Source: Telopea speciosissima (taxonomy: Eukaryota; Streptophyta; Magnoliopsida; Proteales; Proteaceae). From it: a stretch of DNA of 64,000 bases. Below are positions 1 through 13,000 of the stretch, in pieces. The stretch covers positions 53,437,464-53,501,463 of the forward strand of contig NC_057917.1 in the NCBI RefSeq assembly GCF_018873765.1, read 5' to 3'. Each line of letters starts with the position of its first letter. Position 1 is the first letter of the stretch. Both the position numbers and the translations under genes were made by a program. The notes beneath the pieces are model-generated. The model had not been told where the DNA came from, searched no databases, and saw only the letters and a list, made by a program, of their open reading frames with translations.

Positions 1-326
1 ATAGAAGAGTCAAGCATATATAATTCATCAGTTCATTGTCAAACCAGGGAGGTGAGCGTCATTGCAATCCCTAGTCCCTACTTCTTCAAGTTAAGCATCT
101 ATAGTTCATTAGTCCATTGTACTCCATTATACATCATCTGCAAGAAGGAAGATACCAGGTTGCAAGAGAGAAAGCTAAAATGATTAAATATCATATTTAA
201 TTTACTTAAAATTTATTTTATTGTTGTTAGATCTAGCAGCATAAGGTGCAAATTCAAATATACAGAGTTACTAGCAAGTAATAAGGGGAGAGTAAATGTA
301 AAAAAAAGAAAGGAAAATGAGTTTTA
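1..326. other. 3' flank of the phosphoesterase gene
   Basis: AT-rich sequence downstream of the phosphoesterase stop codon. On the minus strand an AATAAA-like poly(A) signal lies at 212-217, about 110 bases past the stop, so part of this stretch is probably 3' UTR. No other feature is seen. Confidence 0.4.
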
Positions 327-783
327 TTATCTTTTATAAAATCTGGAAACCCAAGGTGCAAGTTCCATGTTTTCAGGATCTCTTTTGTTTCTAGAATAAT
401 AATCGGACCAGTAACATGGTGATATTTGATTATTCAATCTTCCATTGCAGTAGATGCAGAAGGGTAACCAATCTTCACCACCATTCATCCTCCTCTTCCT
501 TTCTCTTGGATAAGCTAAGGGTGCCTGTACATATCTGCATGAGAGAGAAGAGACTAGGCTATGAAAATCAACCAGGAAAAAAAAAGTTCTTCTAAAACTA
601 ATTATCCAAGAACATAACATGGACTCCATCTGAAAGAACAAGGGGACTGGGTGTGGAACACAAAATCCCTTGGCAAATTACAAATCCAAATGGTGAGCCC
701 AGAGATGATGACAAATCAAGCAAGATGTCTCCCATTTTGAATGGAAACAGTAGGCAAAGTCCTCAAGGTATGTTGTGTCCTCG

Positions 784-815
<32 letters not shown>

Positions 816-995
816 CAACTCAAGGAACTTGCATGAGTTTCTGAAGGGCTGTATGGGTAGAGCCCAGATTAATAACATTTACACACTCAAGTGGAAGATG
901 GCATTTCCCATTTGGAGGATGTCACATAAAGCATTTATACAAACAATTGTAGCCGAGAAAGCAAATCCATGTAAGGGATAAACTACTGCAGATGA

Positions 996-1026
<31 letters not shown>

Positions 1027-4000
1027 AAGAACTCTAGCTCAGACTTCTCCAGCAATGAAACATACTCCTGATGTGGTTACCCAATGGATGGGCACATTTG
1101 TGCCCAGTACCATTACTAGAGAAAGCTGACTGATGAACCCAATCATGGGGGAGGAAATCTACAAGCTAAAATGTGTTCCAACTTCTAAGACCACATGATT
1201 TTAAAGAAGAGGTACCCAAGGTGACAAACAGTACCTGAGACCATCAAGCACAGCATCCCAGCAGAAATGTGTATGACCAAATGCGTGGCAACCAGTTGCA
1301 CTCCCGTTGGCCCCATGTATAGATCTTATGCGGTCTTCAAGATAATCAGAACCAATAATCTTAGGGAGGTTTGGATAGAATAACATCCTCTTCTCTGGAC
1401 ATAGCTCTTGCCTATGACATGGAAACACATAGAGTTCAGTATATATGTTACCTGAAAGAACTGGCTTAGAAACAAGAATATTTGCATGAAAACAGAGACT
1501 ACATAAACCAATGTGACAGGAACATGAAAAGAAAAATCACATAATGACAAGTAAAACTTAATTTTCAAGAGATCCATAAAGGTAAGCTATGAATAAAATT
1601 AAACATTTGAAGCCTAAAACAATGAATTTTTGAATTGAAAATCTACTTGAAATGACTAAGATAATGGCCATCTATCCAGACTCCAGTTTGTCTCACTTCC
1701 AAACATTTCATTTCCCCTAAAAATTCCTTAGTTTATCCCATTCTAGCCATCCGGTAAAGGATACCAAATCTCATGCCCATAGGGCCTCCACATGGGCTGA
1801 ACAAGCAACATCCCCAGTACATGACAAAAGCAGCCCTCTTAATAACTCAAACCCAGAAGACACTGGTACAGCTTGAACTTTTCTTAAGAAATTAGAAGTA
1901 CCTAAATGTGACTTCCAATATTCACCAAAATGATCAATATTACCACAGCAGGACATGCAATTGCTAGAACGGAGAAGAACCCTATTTTCTGCATTCCAAA
2001 TCTTTTCAAAGTTCCCCCATCATGGTTTCTTCACAAATAACAACTCTCCAACACCTTATATAATCATAAGGCTCCACAAATGCAAGGCAAGTCAAAACCT
2101 TGATCCAGTCATTTTGGCAAGAGTGCTACATCCCAACATCCCATCCTCACATTCTAAACATCAAAGAAAAGATACAGACCCATAAGATCAATCGGTTAAC
2201 ATCTGACTCTTGGCCATGTCCACTTTCAAATTTACACTCACACGACATCCTCAAACCTTCTTGTAGCTGAAGACTGGATAGCTGGGGATGGGAAGAATAC
2301 ACAGGTGCAGGATAAATTAGGTATAGTTGCTTTCAAGAAGTAAAAATTGAAGGTAGCTAGGTTCCAGCATGCCGTATCCAGAATCCCTTCCATCACACCC
2401 TTAATAACTGCCACATGGCACAGCTTGGTTGAGACCTGTTAACAGACCAGAATTAGGCTGAATGCTTGGATGATCAATTCATCCCAAGCACCTTCTTATT
2501 TATAAGAATAATAAAATAGTAAAATCTGTACATGAGCAATGTGGGACTCAACCAAATATACAAAAACAATAAAATAACAGGGAAAAAGTCCAGAATACCC
2601 CCACGGTATTCTGGCCCATATATCTAACACTCCCCCTCAAGTTGGAGCATATATATCATGCATGCCCAACTTGACTAAGATAGGATGAAACAGCTTGCTA
2701 CTCAGTCCCTTAGTGAACACATCAGCCAATTGATCAGTAGACTTCACAAAGGGAACACAAATGAGGCCGGCTTCAAGCTTCTCCTTGATGAAATGTCGGT
2801 CAACCTCCACGTGTTTAGTGCGATCATGCTGGACAGGGTTGTGAACAATGCTAATGGCAGCTTTATTATCACAATAAAGCATCATGGGAAGGTGGACAGC
2901 AACACCGATATCCTGCAATAATCCTTTGAGCCATAGAAGTTCACAAATGCCTTGTGCCATTGCACGAAACTCGGCTTCAGCACTGGACCTTGCCACAACA
3001 TTCTGCTTTTTACTACGCCATGTGACAAGGTTCCCACCCACAAAGGAACAGTAGCCAGAGATAGATTTCCTGTCGGCAGAACCAGCCCAATCGGCATCAG
3101 TATAAGCCTTAATCTTAAGATGACCATTGGGAGATGGAAGAATTCCCTTTCTTGGAGCAGACTTCAAATACCTCAAAATACGACGGACTGCATCCATATG
3201 AGAGGAATAGGGATCATGCATGAATTGGCTCACCAAATTTAAACAACTGCTATGTCAGGTCGTGTGTGGGAAAGATAGATCAGTTTGCCCACTAACCGCT
3301 GATAACCACCCTTGTCAACAGGCTTACCCTCTTTCTCCCTAAGTTTTGTAGTAGCTTCCATAGGAGTATCTGAAGGATGACAACCTAGCAGCCCTGTCTC
3401 AGTCAATAGATCAAGGACATATTTTCGTTGAGAAAGAAAGATGCCCTTTGAAGATCGAGCAACTTCTATCCCTAAAAAAGAGGACCAAGATCTTTGACCT
3501 CAAACTCAGGGCCAAGGAGAAGCTTCAAATTCCTGATTGCAGCATCATCATTACCAGTGACCACAATATCATCCACATACACTATGAGAAGAGTAACCTT
3601 GTCACCAACTCGTCTGATAAACAAGGTGTAATCAGCATTGCTCTACTTGTAACCTACTAAAATCATAGCCTTATGAAATCTGCCAAACCAGGCCCTAGGT
3701 GACTGCTTCAACCCATAAAGAGCACGCTTCAACTTACAGACTTTGCCCCTAGTCTTGTCATCAGAGAAGCCGGGTGGAATGTCCATACATACCTCCTCCT
3801 CAAGCTCCCCATGAAGGAAGGCATTCTTCACATCTAACTGCTGGAGATCCCACCCAAGATTTGCAGCACAAGATAATAACACCCTGACGATGTTGAGCTT
3901 TGCCACTAGTGCAAAGGTCTCCTGATAGTCAATCCCATAAGTCTGAGTGAACCCCTTTGCAACCAGGCGTGCTTTATACCTATCCACCAAACCATCTGCC

Positions 4001-7000
4001 TTCTGTTTGACCACAAAGACCCATTTACATCCCACTGGTTTTTTCCCTGGAGGAAGAGCCACACATCGTTATCAAGGCGTCGCCTAAGCATCCAGGCGCC
4101 TTGGTGGACTTGGGCGCCTTGGCCGCCTTGGCGGGCGCCTTGGACGCCTTGTTCGCTTAGTTGGTGTCGCCTTGAATTTTGACCCTCTCCACCGCCTTGG
4201 GTCGCCTAATCGCCGTGACAACTATGGAGCCACAAGATCCCACGTATTATTTTTATGTATTGCCCTCATTTCTTCCAACATTGTTGCCTTCCACTTTCCA
4301 TCTGTAGATGCTTCCTGCCAATTGTTAGGAATCGAGATAGAGGAAAGAGAAGATACAAACGCACGAAAAGAGGGAGAGAGAGAGCTATAAGAAACAAAAC
4401 GAGATATGGGATGCAAAGTGCAAATCCTAGTACCTTTGCGATGTGCAATAGGTAGGTCGGAAGAAGAGGGATTACCAGGAGATGTAGGATCCGGGTCTGG
4501 AGCCAGCAATTGGATGGGTACTGGTGCTACAGTGGGTTGTAGCTGCCCTTTGTTGGATTTGCCCCTTGTATAGATGATTATGTTAGAGTTGTCGATTCTC
4601 TTCTGAATTCACCAATAGTTCTCTGGACTGGAGTCAGCTCCCCCTGGATAGGAACATTAACAACACTATTTTCAATGGTTTCCCCTTGTAAAGGATTCCC
4701 ATCAGGTGAAGGAGGAACAGCCAGAGGGTGTTGGGCATCAACCAAAGTAGGATGGACAACATCTAAAGGAAGTTGGGCAGCAGCCGTGGGTGGTGGTAAA
4801 GAAGGCTGGACAGCAGCCTAAGGAACCTCAGGTAGAGGAATCTCAAAAGACACATCTTCACTAGAACTCTCCCCTTGAAGAGGTGGCGAAGAATAGTAAG
4901 AAAGGGACTCATGGAAAACAACATCCATACTAACCATGGTACGGCGGGAAGGGGGATGGTAACACTTATATCCTTTCTGGGTCGGAGAATAACCCAAGAA
5001 AATACAACGAAGCCCCCGAGGTTCAAGCTTGCCTGGAGATCTAGTATCTTGAGCATAGCACACACAACCAAACACCTTGGGAGGTACAATAAATGAGGAA
5101 TTCCCCCTCAAAACATCAGAGGGGCTACGGGAGTCAAGCACCCTGGAAGGTAGCCTATTGATTAGATAGGCCGCAATGAGAACCGCATCCCCCCAATATT
5201 GAGAGGGTACATTTCTCGCAAACATCAAAGCCCTGGCCATTTCTAATAAATGGCGATTTTTCCTTCTGCCACACCATTCTCGGCAGGGGTATCAACACAA
5301 CTAGTTTGATGAAGGATGCCATGAACAGCTAAATATTTTTGAAATTGGGATTTTGTGTACTCTGTTCCATTATTACTTCTCAATACTTTGAGAGTAGCCT
5401 GGAACTGAGTTTGTACCATTTTATGAAAATGCTGAAAACGTGAGAAAACCTGATTCTTTGTGTGTAATAGATACACCCAAGTATGCCTAGAATGACAATC
5501 AATGAAAGAGACAAACCAACGATGACCAGAAATAGATGCTTTACGACTGGGGCCCCAAACATCAGAATGCACTAATTGAAAACAAGAATAACTCCTTTTA
5601 TTTGAAATTGGATAAGCTGAACGTGTCTGTTTGGCCAGAACACAAGCCTCACAAAAACAGTCATCCTTAGTACGAAAGGTGACCAAACTAGGAAATAAAT
5701 GTGCTAAAATTTTAAAGGGGGGTAACCTAACCTAGAGTGCCACTGGTAGAGTTCAGAAGAGACCATGGAGTTCTGGTGTAGCGGAGAAGGCAATGGTGGT
5801 GGAGAGAAGCGACCGTCATCAAGCAGGTACAGCCCACCATGCACTTTACGCAATCCAATTGTCTTCCCAGATTCCAGATCCTGAAACACACAATGAGATG
5901 GAAAGAAAGTAACTTTGCAGTTAAGATCACGAGTAATACTACTAATAGAAAGAAGGTTAGTAGTAAAGTTAGGAATGTGTAAAATAGAAGACAAGGGAAG
6001 AGAAGAAGTGCAGTTGATGAGTCCTTTTCCAGAAATGGAAGAAAGGGAACCATTAGCCACCTTGACCTTGTCTTTCCCAGAAGTGGGGGAATATCTGTGA
6101 AACAAGCTAGAAGAACCGGTCAGATGATCTGTAGCTCCAGAATCTATGATCCAAGGATGGGAAGCTACAGAAGCACAACGACCCCCAAATGCAATACCTG
6201 ACCGGGCAAAATGTGAACCTGAGGGAGCAGACGTACTGGCAGGAGCTGATGTAGTAGAGGCAGCAGCAGCGGAAGACCTGAGCATACGTAGGAATGCCTG
6301 TAGATCATCCTGGGATAGACCAGTGTCAGTAGCAGGGGCCACAGTAACAGTTTTAGACTGATGGGCCTTGGTCTTTGTCTTTGTCTTTGTCTTGGCAGCC
6401 CTTTTAGCTTCAAAGTCAGTCGGTTTCCCATGAAGTTTCCAGCACTTCTCCTTGGAGTGATAGGGTTTGTGACAGTGCTCACAAATGACAGTCCCTATGG
6501 TAGAATCACTAAGAGAAGCAGTGATACTAGGTGCAGGAGTGGCAGGGGCAGCAGCCTTGAGAGCTGATCTGTCAGTAATGGGGGGGTGCAACATGGCAAC
6601 CCGACGGTTCTCCTCAGAGGACACTAAGGCATAAGATTGTTCAAGCGTGGGAAAAGGCTTATGGCCCAACACTTGAACACGAATCTGATCGTACTCCACA
6701 TTTAAGCCAGCCAAAAAATCGTAGACCCTAATCTTGTCTACATGCTTCTTATAGGAGGCAATATCAGCAGCGGAACTTGGGTGAAAGTTAGAAAAGTGAT
6801 CCAACTGCTGGCAAAGGCTACGTAAAGTAGCATAATATTTAGAGACTGTCAATTCTCCTTGAGTAGTGTAAAGGACCTTCTTCCTGAGTTCATAGACCTG
6901 GGCATCGTTGCCAAGCTGCCCGTAGGTTTCCTTGCAAGCAGCCCAAATATCCGAGGCTGTGTCAAGAAGAAGAAAATTATGTTGTAGTTCTGTAGTTATA

Positions 7001-10000
7001 GAGCCGATGAGGTAGAACATGAGAACTCCATTGTTGGCCAGCCACCTGTCTTGAGCAGCTCCAATCTCAGTTGGCATAACACTGGTGCCAGTAATATGAC
7101 CAGTAAGGTTACGGCCAGCAATGGCAAAGGAAGCTGACCTAGACCAAAGCAAGTAATTAGTGCCATCCAACTTGATTGGATTAGGAGTAAAGTAATGATA
7201 ATCTGATTTGCTATGTCCATCACCAACAGAAGTAGCAGTCGAATCCACTGAGTCACCCATGAGAGCAGTAGTGAAGCCCAAATCACAGAGAGGTGCTGTT
7301 ATGAAGAGAACCCCACGAAAGCCTGCAAGTTAAGGGCCGAAAACTGGAGGAGAGCCCTCCGGTAATGATAGAATATTAATCTCCAAATAGCAGCAACAGC
7401 AACAAAGTGAATCCCTTGGATCGATTCTTACAGAGTTTAAAAAACCTTGAAAGTTCTGAAATCGATGTAGGGGAGAAGGAGAGCAAAAACACTGCAGATG
7501 GAGCTGAAAATAGGATGGAATGGTCCTCTAGCAATGCTGAATCACCCTGCCAAAAATCAGCCGCAACAGAAATCTGCAAACCCTAGATCGATATTGGTCA
7601 GGGTTTTGAAAAAACCCTGAAATGCTGAAATTGATAAAGGATGTAAGATGCCAAAAAACTGAGTTGTTGCAGCCCCAACCAAGGTCGAGTGTGTCTGTTT
7701 AAGTAGAGAACCAGCCTTCAAAAAATCAGAATCAATAGAAGTCACCAGCCCCTAGATCAATAGTTGTCAGGGTTTTAGAAAAAACCCTGTTTTTTGTGAA
7801 AAATCGATCTTAGGGGGTCTTGAACAGATCTGATGAGAGGAACAGATATAAAAGAGAAGGTCTGCTGCAGTTTTTGGTCTTCAAATAGGAGGAGTGGTCC
7901 CTTGTAGCAGAGATGGAAACAATCCCCAAAAAACTGAAGAAGCCAAATATCGCCGACAGGTAATAATCCCTATCGAGCAGAAAATCATACCATAGAAAAG
8001 AGGTAATGGAGGGCAGCAACTAGATCTTGTAGATCACCTCATTAGTGCTGCCCTAGTGGGAGAATGAAGAGCAAGAGAAGAGAAGGAAGAAACCGAGAAG
8101 GAAAAAAAAGGAAAGAAGGAACTGAAATCGAGAATGGAAGAGAGGGGGGGTCCCTAATTCGAGATCTGCTCTGATACCATGTTAACAGCGAAGAATTAGG
8201 CTGAATGCTTGGATGATCAATTCATCCCAAGCACCTTCTTATTTATAAGAATAATAAAATAGTAAAATCTGTACATGAGCAATGTGGGACTAAACCACAT
8301 ACAAAAAAACAATAAAATAACAGGGGAAAAGTCAAGAATACACCCCACGGTATTCTGGCCCATATATCTAACAAGACCTAAATTTGGAGGACATGTTGCT
8401 CACATCATCTATTCATGTTCAAAATTTCAAACCAATTTGACATCCACATATTCCAGTCTAGAGGTTTAAGAAAAGTCTGAAAGTCGAGGAAGTGAACTCA
8501 GCAAGAACTCAAAAGAAATGACATCCCCAGCTCAAAATGAACTCAACAAGAACTGTTAAAAAATCAAGAGGGAAAGGTCATTCATGGTGTCCCATACGGT
8601 TGACATAAGTCACCAAATTTGATAGGTGGTCTATGAGGGGCTCCCGAATCTAATTACCAAATCATCAATTCATGTGGCTGGAAATTGGCAAGGGTGATGA
8701 ACTTTTTCCCCAAAGTTAAAAACAAGGCGCATCTATATAATGTTATATCATTATATTAATTAATAAATGTCCTTATAACTTTGATATTATATATAGACTA
8801 TCAAAAAGCACATGCTTTATAGGACTTTTTATATTTAGCTATGAATGAATATTTTCAGTATCCTTGGATTCTAGTTGAGATATATATGTTTCTTGAAAAT
8901 TTTTCATGTACAGGTAATATCTTATGTGTATTCATAGGGGAACAGAAAAAAACTATGGAAGAAGGTGATGATATATTTGGTCAACTAGAGGCCAGTTCTA
9001 CACACAAAACCTCCATAAAAAAGGAACAGCTAGTAGATTCCCCCGTTAAACCGTGAGTGTTGGGAGTTATATGTACACCACAATAGGGGGAATCCCTCTA
9101 TCGTGGGATAGTTTCTATTAGATGGATTTTAGTAGTCTATTTGTATTATTAGACTAGGACTCCCAGTTTCTAGATAACTTCTCTTTTATATACGTTCCTA
9201 TTCTGATTAGGAAAGTCTCTGTTCTCTAGACTATTCTTATGTAATTGGTTTGATCTATATATAGCGGTTCAGAGGGAGGCTAGAGGTATCGGTTGTTAGA
9301 CTCTCTAGCAGCCTTCTCTCCCTTCTTCTTCTTCTCATCGGTTACTGGTTTTTAATTCTAAGCTTTGTTACTGTCACATGGTTGTTAAGAGTACTTAGTT
9401 TCAGGGGTATATTTGTACTTAGACACTTACTTATGTATTTTATGTGCTATTTGTATTAGGCTAAGGGCCTGAGTGTAATTAGATATTCTTCTCAATATAA
9501 GGCTGTTTGTCTCAAGTTGAGAGACATAACACATTACACCAAATCGTGTTTGAACTTTGCCTCCCTTGGAGCTTTGCTCCTCTCTTCTCTTTCTCCTCTA
9601 AAACCTAACATGGTATCGAGCACTTTCTTCCGGAGTTTGAAGGTTGTGTGGAAGGCTGGAGTGAGCTGCAATCCTGTTGCTTCTTGCTGGTTGCGAAGGA
9701 AACCTTGGGGTATCTTCACCAAGCTTCTCCTTCCTTGTTTGACAACCAAATAGGAGCAACCGGATGCTCTAGCATCGTTTGGAAGTCTTCTTCCCTATCA
9801 TTTGATCCTCTCAAGTCTGCTGGTAGCATCAGAGGAGAGAATCTGAGTTTCGGCCGACAGTTTTTCTCCCGGGCCCGCCGTGATCGAGCTCTTGGAGTGA
9901 TCCAGCTCTTAGTGTGAGCTTTGTTTGCTGCTTTCTTTGGGCCATACAGCATCGTTTTGGGTAAGGAAGACTTACCCTTGTTGCTCCGCTGCTGTTTGCT

Positions 10001-13000
10001 GCTTCGTTTGGGTTTTACAAGCCTTTTTTCAGTTTTTCTGGTCTCTTTTTGCTCATTTTTTCGCTTTGTTCAAGGAGCAGGTGGCGTGGTTGAAATCTGT
10101 TGTTTGGACTTATTAAGCATTTGATTTGAGTTAAATATGGGTGACAAAAATGAGGAAACAGCCTTGCCTTTGTCAGAGACCCACTTGCGCATCATCCTCT
10201 GTCCCTTCATATGAGAACACCAATGTGCAGCTTCCCATTGTCAAGTTGGACAATACCAATTACCTAGATTGGTCTCGATCCATGAAACTGATCCTTAGGT
10301 GTAAGGGAAAGATGGGGTACATAAATGGCAGCATCAAGGCACCTCTTCCTACCGAGCAAGGGTATTCCAAATGGGACACGAGAACTCACTGGTGATGGCT
10401 TGGCTTCTTTCTCAATGAAGCCTCGAGATTGGACGGAGGTTTATGGGTAAAGAGGCGCCAAAGATATTTGGAACAGTGTAGCCCGTATCTTTGATCGTGT
10501 TGGAGACTCTACAAAGGTGTACCAACTTCTCCAACAGATTGTTAGCCTACGCAGCGGTGATAGAAGCATCTCTCGACTACTATTGTCTTGTTGTGGGCTG
10601 TGGGAGGAGTATGATCACTATAGAGATCTTCGATTGTGTCCTCGATGATGAAGTCAAGGTACACAGGTTGTTTGAGAAGGAGAGGGTACTATTTCTTCTT
10701 GGTGGCCCGAATCCTGAATTTGAGCCTCTAAGGGTACAAATCCTTGGCCGACCTAGTCTTCCCTCACTGGAGGAGGTGTGTGGATATCTACAGAGTGAGG
10801 AAACCCGTAGGGAGTGCCATGGAGACTAGTATCAACACCACTATTGAGCGCTCTGCTCTTGTTTCTTCCATCCCTAAGGACTCCACTAAGGGAGGCGATA
10901 AGGGGGCTGCTAAGGGGTCTTGAAGAGCCGATTCTTATGTGACCATTGTGGTAAAACTGGACATACGAAGGACTTACGTTGGGATCTCCATGGGAAGCCC
11001 CCACTGGTTCCACTGGGGATGAAGGACAGCGGAAAAAGGGGCCTAAGGCTCATGTTGGGGTCATTGAAGCTGATTCATCCTCCCTTTCCCACCATTGTTG
11101 CCTTTCGGGGTTGTAGCCCACGGACAGCTTCACACGCAGCCCCTACTTCATCAGACTACAGCCTCTTCCTCCTCCGGCATCACACTGGGTTATTGACTCG
11201 GCGCCACGGATCATATGACCGTAGGTCCCCAGTATAATTCCTACTCTGTTTGTTCGGGAAAGATAAAGTAAAAATTGCCGATGGTACATTCTCTTCCATC
11301 TCTCGGTAAGGGAGATATCCAGGTTACACCTTGCTTACCCTCAAGTCTGTTTTTCATGTTCCCAACTTTGCTACTAACCTTCTTTCCGTTAGCCAATTGA
11401 CTAAATCTTTGAATCGCTTTGTCACCTTCTTTCCTACCCATTGTCTTTTTCGGGATTTGGTGACGAGGAAGGTGATTGGCGGTGGTCATGGTGATGGCTT
11501 ATATGTTTTGGAAACGGTGCTTCCTCGTTGTACAACCTCAATCCTATGTTTGTGGGCTAGAAGGTGGACGTACTCAAGAGGATATTTTGCTTTGGCATCG
11601 TCGGTTGGGACACCCTTCTTTTTCTCATTATGAGGAAACAGTTACCTCACTTGTTTACTTCCTTTCCAGTCTCTCATGTTTTTCATTGTGAACCTTGTCT
11701 ATTTGCCAAAAGTTGTAAACAGTTTATACATCCAATGGTAATAGATCAACTTCACCTTTTCATCTTATACATACCGATGTTTGGGGGCCTTCCCTGTTAC
11801 CTCTTTGCGTGGCTTCCGCTTACTTTGTCTCTTTTATTGATGATTATTCTCGGGTTACTTGGGTGTACTTGTTGAAACATAAAAGTGATGTACATGTTGC
11901 ATTTACAAATTTCTATGAGTTAGTGTATACCCAATTTCAAACCCGGATCCAAATTGTTCGTTCGACAAAAGTGGGGAGTATATGTAAAGTGGTTTGGAAA
12001 CCTTTTTTCTCGACCATGGCATTATTCATCGGTGGCCTGTGTTGATACCCCACAACAAAATGGGGTGGTGAAAGAAAAATCGCCACCTTCTTGAAGTGGC
12101 TAGGTCCCTTTGGTTTACCATGCATGTTCCCAAAACTTTTGGTCCGATGCTCTACCCATTCTTGTCTTTCTTATTAATCGCATGCCGTCTAGTGTCTTAC
12201 AATTTCAAGTTCCTCTTGCTGTCCTACCCTCACGGTCTTCTTCATTCTCTCTCCCTCCAAAGGTGTTTGGTTGTATTTGTTATGTACATGTTAGCAAATC
12301 TGCCCGCACTAAATTGGATCCTAAGGCTCAAGTGCATCTTTCTCGGGTATTCCTCCACCTCCAAAGGATATAAATGCTATCATCCTCCCCTCGTCGGTGG
12401 CTTCTCTCCGAGAGATGTCCATTTCTTTGAAACCATACCTTTTTTTGATCGCCTCTTAGGGGGAATGTTTATCGCTTGGTAGTGGTATGCGGGTGAAGAG
12501 GTTCCCGAGTCTGCATCTCACTTCCTATCTCCTATCCTGTTCCTATTTCACCTTTTCGATTGACAAGGAAAGAGAAGTTACGTTGAGGGGGAGCCTTGAT
12601 AGAGAATGTAGTTGAGGGGAGCTACTTTGGTGTATACGAAGGAAAGGAGAAATCTGCTTCATGGCTGCCTATAAAGAAGACCGCCTAAAATCCTTCTTCA
12701 TCACCTCATCCTGAGTCTCCATCCATCGAGACAGTATACCTTCTTCTACCCCTATATCCTCGAGACTTGGACCTTCCTATTGCCCACCGTAAGGAACTCG
12801 GGCATGTACTAATCCCATTGCCAAGTTTGTTTCCTATGATTCTATTTCCCTTACGGTATAGCCTTTCTCGTGGCTATCTCCTCCATATCTATTCCCAAGA
12901 ATGTAGGCGAGGCTATGGCGGATCCAAAATGGAGAGAAGCAATGAACACAGAGATGTTGGCACTTGAGAAGAATCATACTTGGGACCTTGTTGATTCCCT

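Larger units (their letters stand above)
2437..8373 (-). mobile_element. Ty1-copia LTR retrotransposon 1
   Basis: Short-LTR Ty1-copia element of 5.9 kb. Both ends are TG...CA LTRs, flanked by the perfect 5-base target-site duplication AGACC (2432-2436 and 8374-8378). The primer-binding site matches initiator-Met tRNA (TGGTATCAGAGC, minus strand, 8168-8179), and a purine tract lies at 2630-2640. Parts in order along the minus strand: leader of about 0.9 kb, gag with a CX2C zinc knuckle and protease (7281 down to about 5800), integrase (about 5700-5240), reverse transcriptase (about 4500-3640) and RNase H (about 3240-2637). The integrase-before-RT order marks Ty1-copia. It is a fossil with a handful of breaks and also holds a hAT-type MITE in the RT region. 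The LTRs differ at about ten of 193 positions, which suggests a moderate age. Confidence 0.93.

Noticed and set aside
653-981. Small frames on both strands across the A30 run, with poly-Lys or poly-Phe
   Set aside because: They exist only because of the homopolymer and have no family resemblance; they lie in an intron.
1771-1956. A 61-codon minus-strand frame as an extra phosphoesterase exon
   Set aside because: Exon 4 joins exon 5 in phase and the family sequence is continuous there; this frame has no resemblance to the family.
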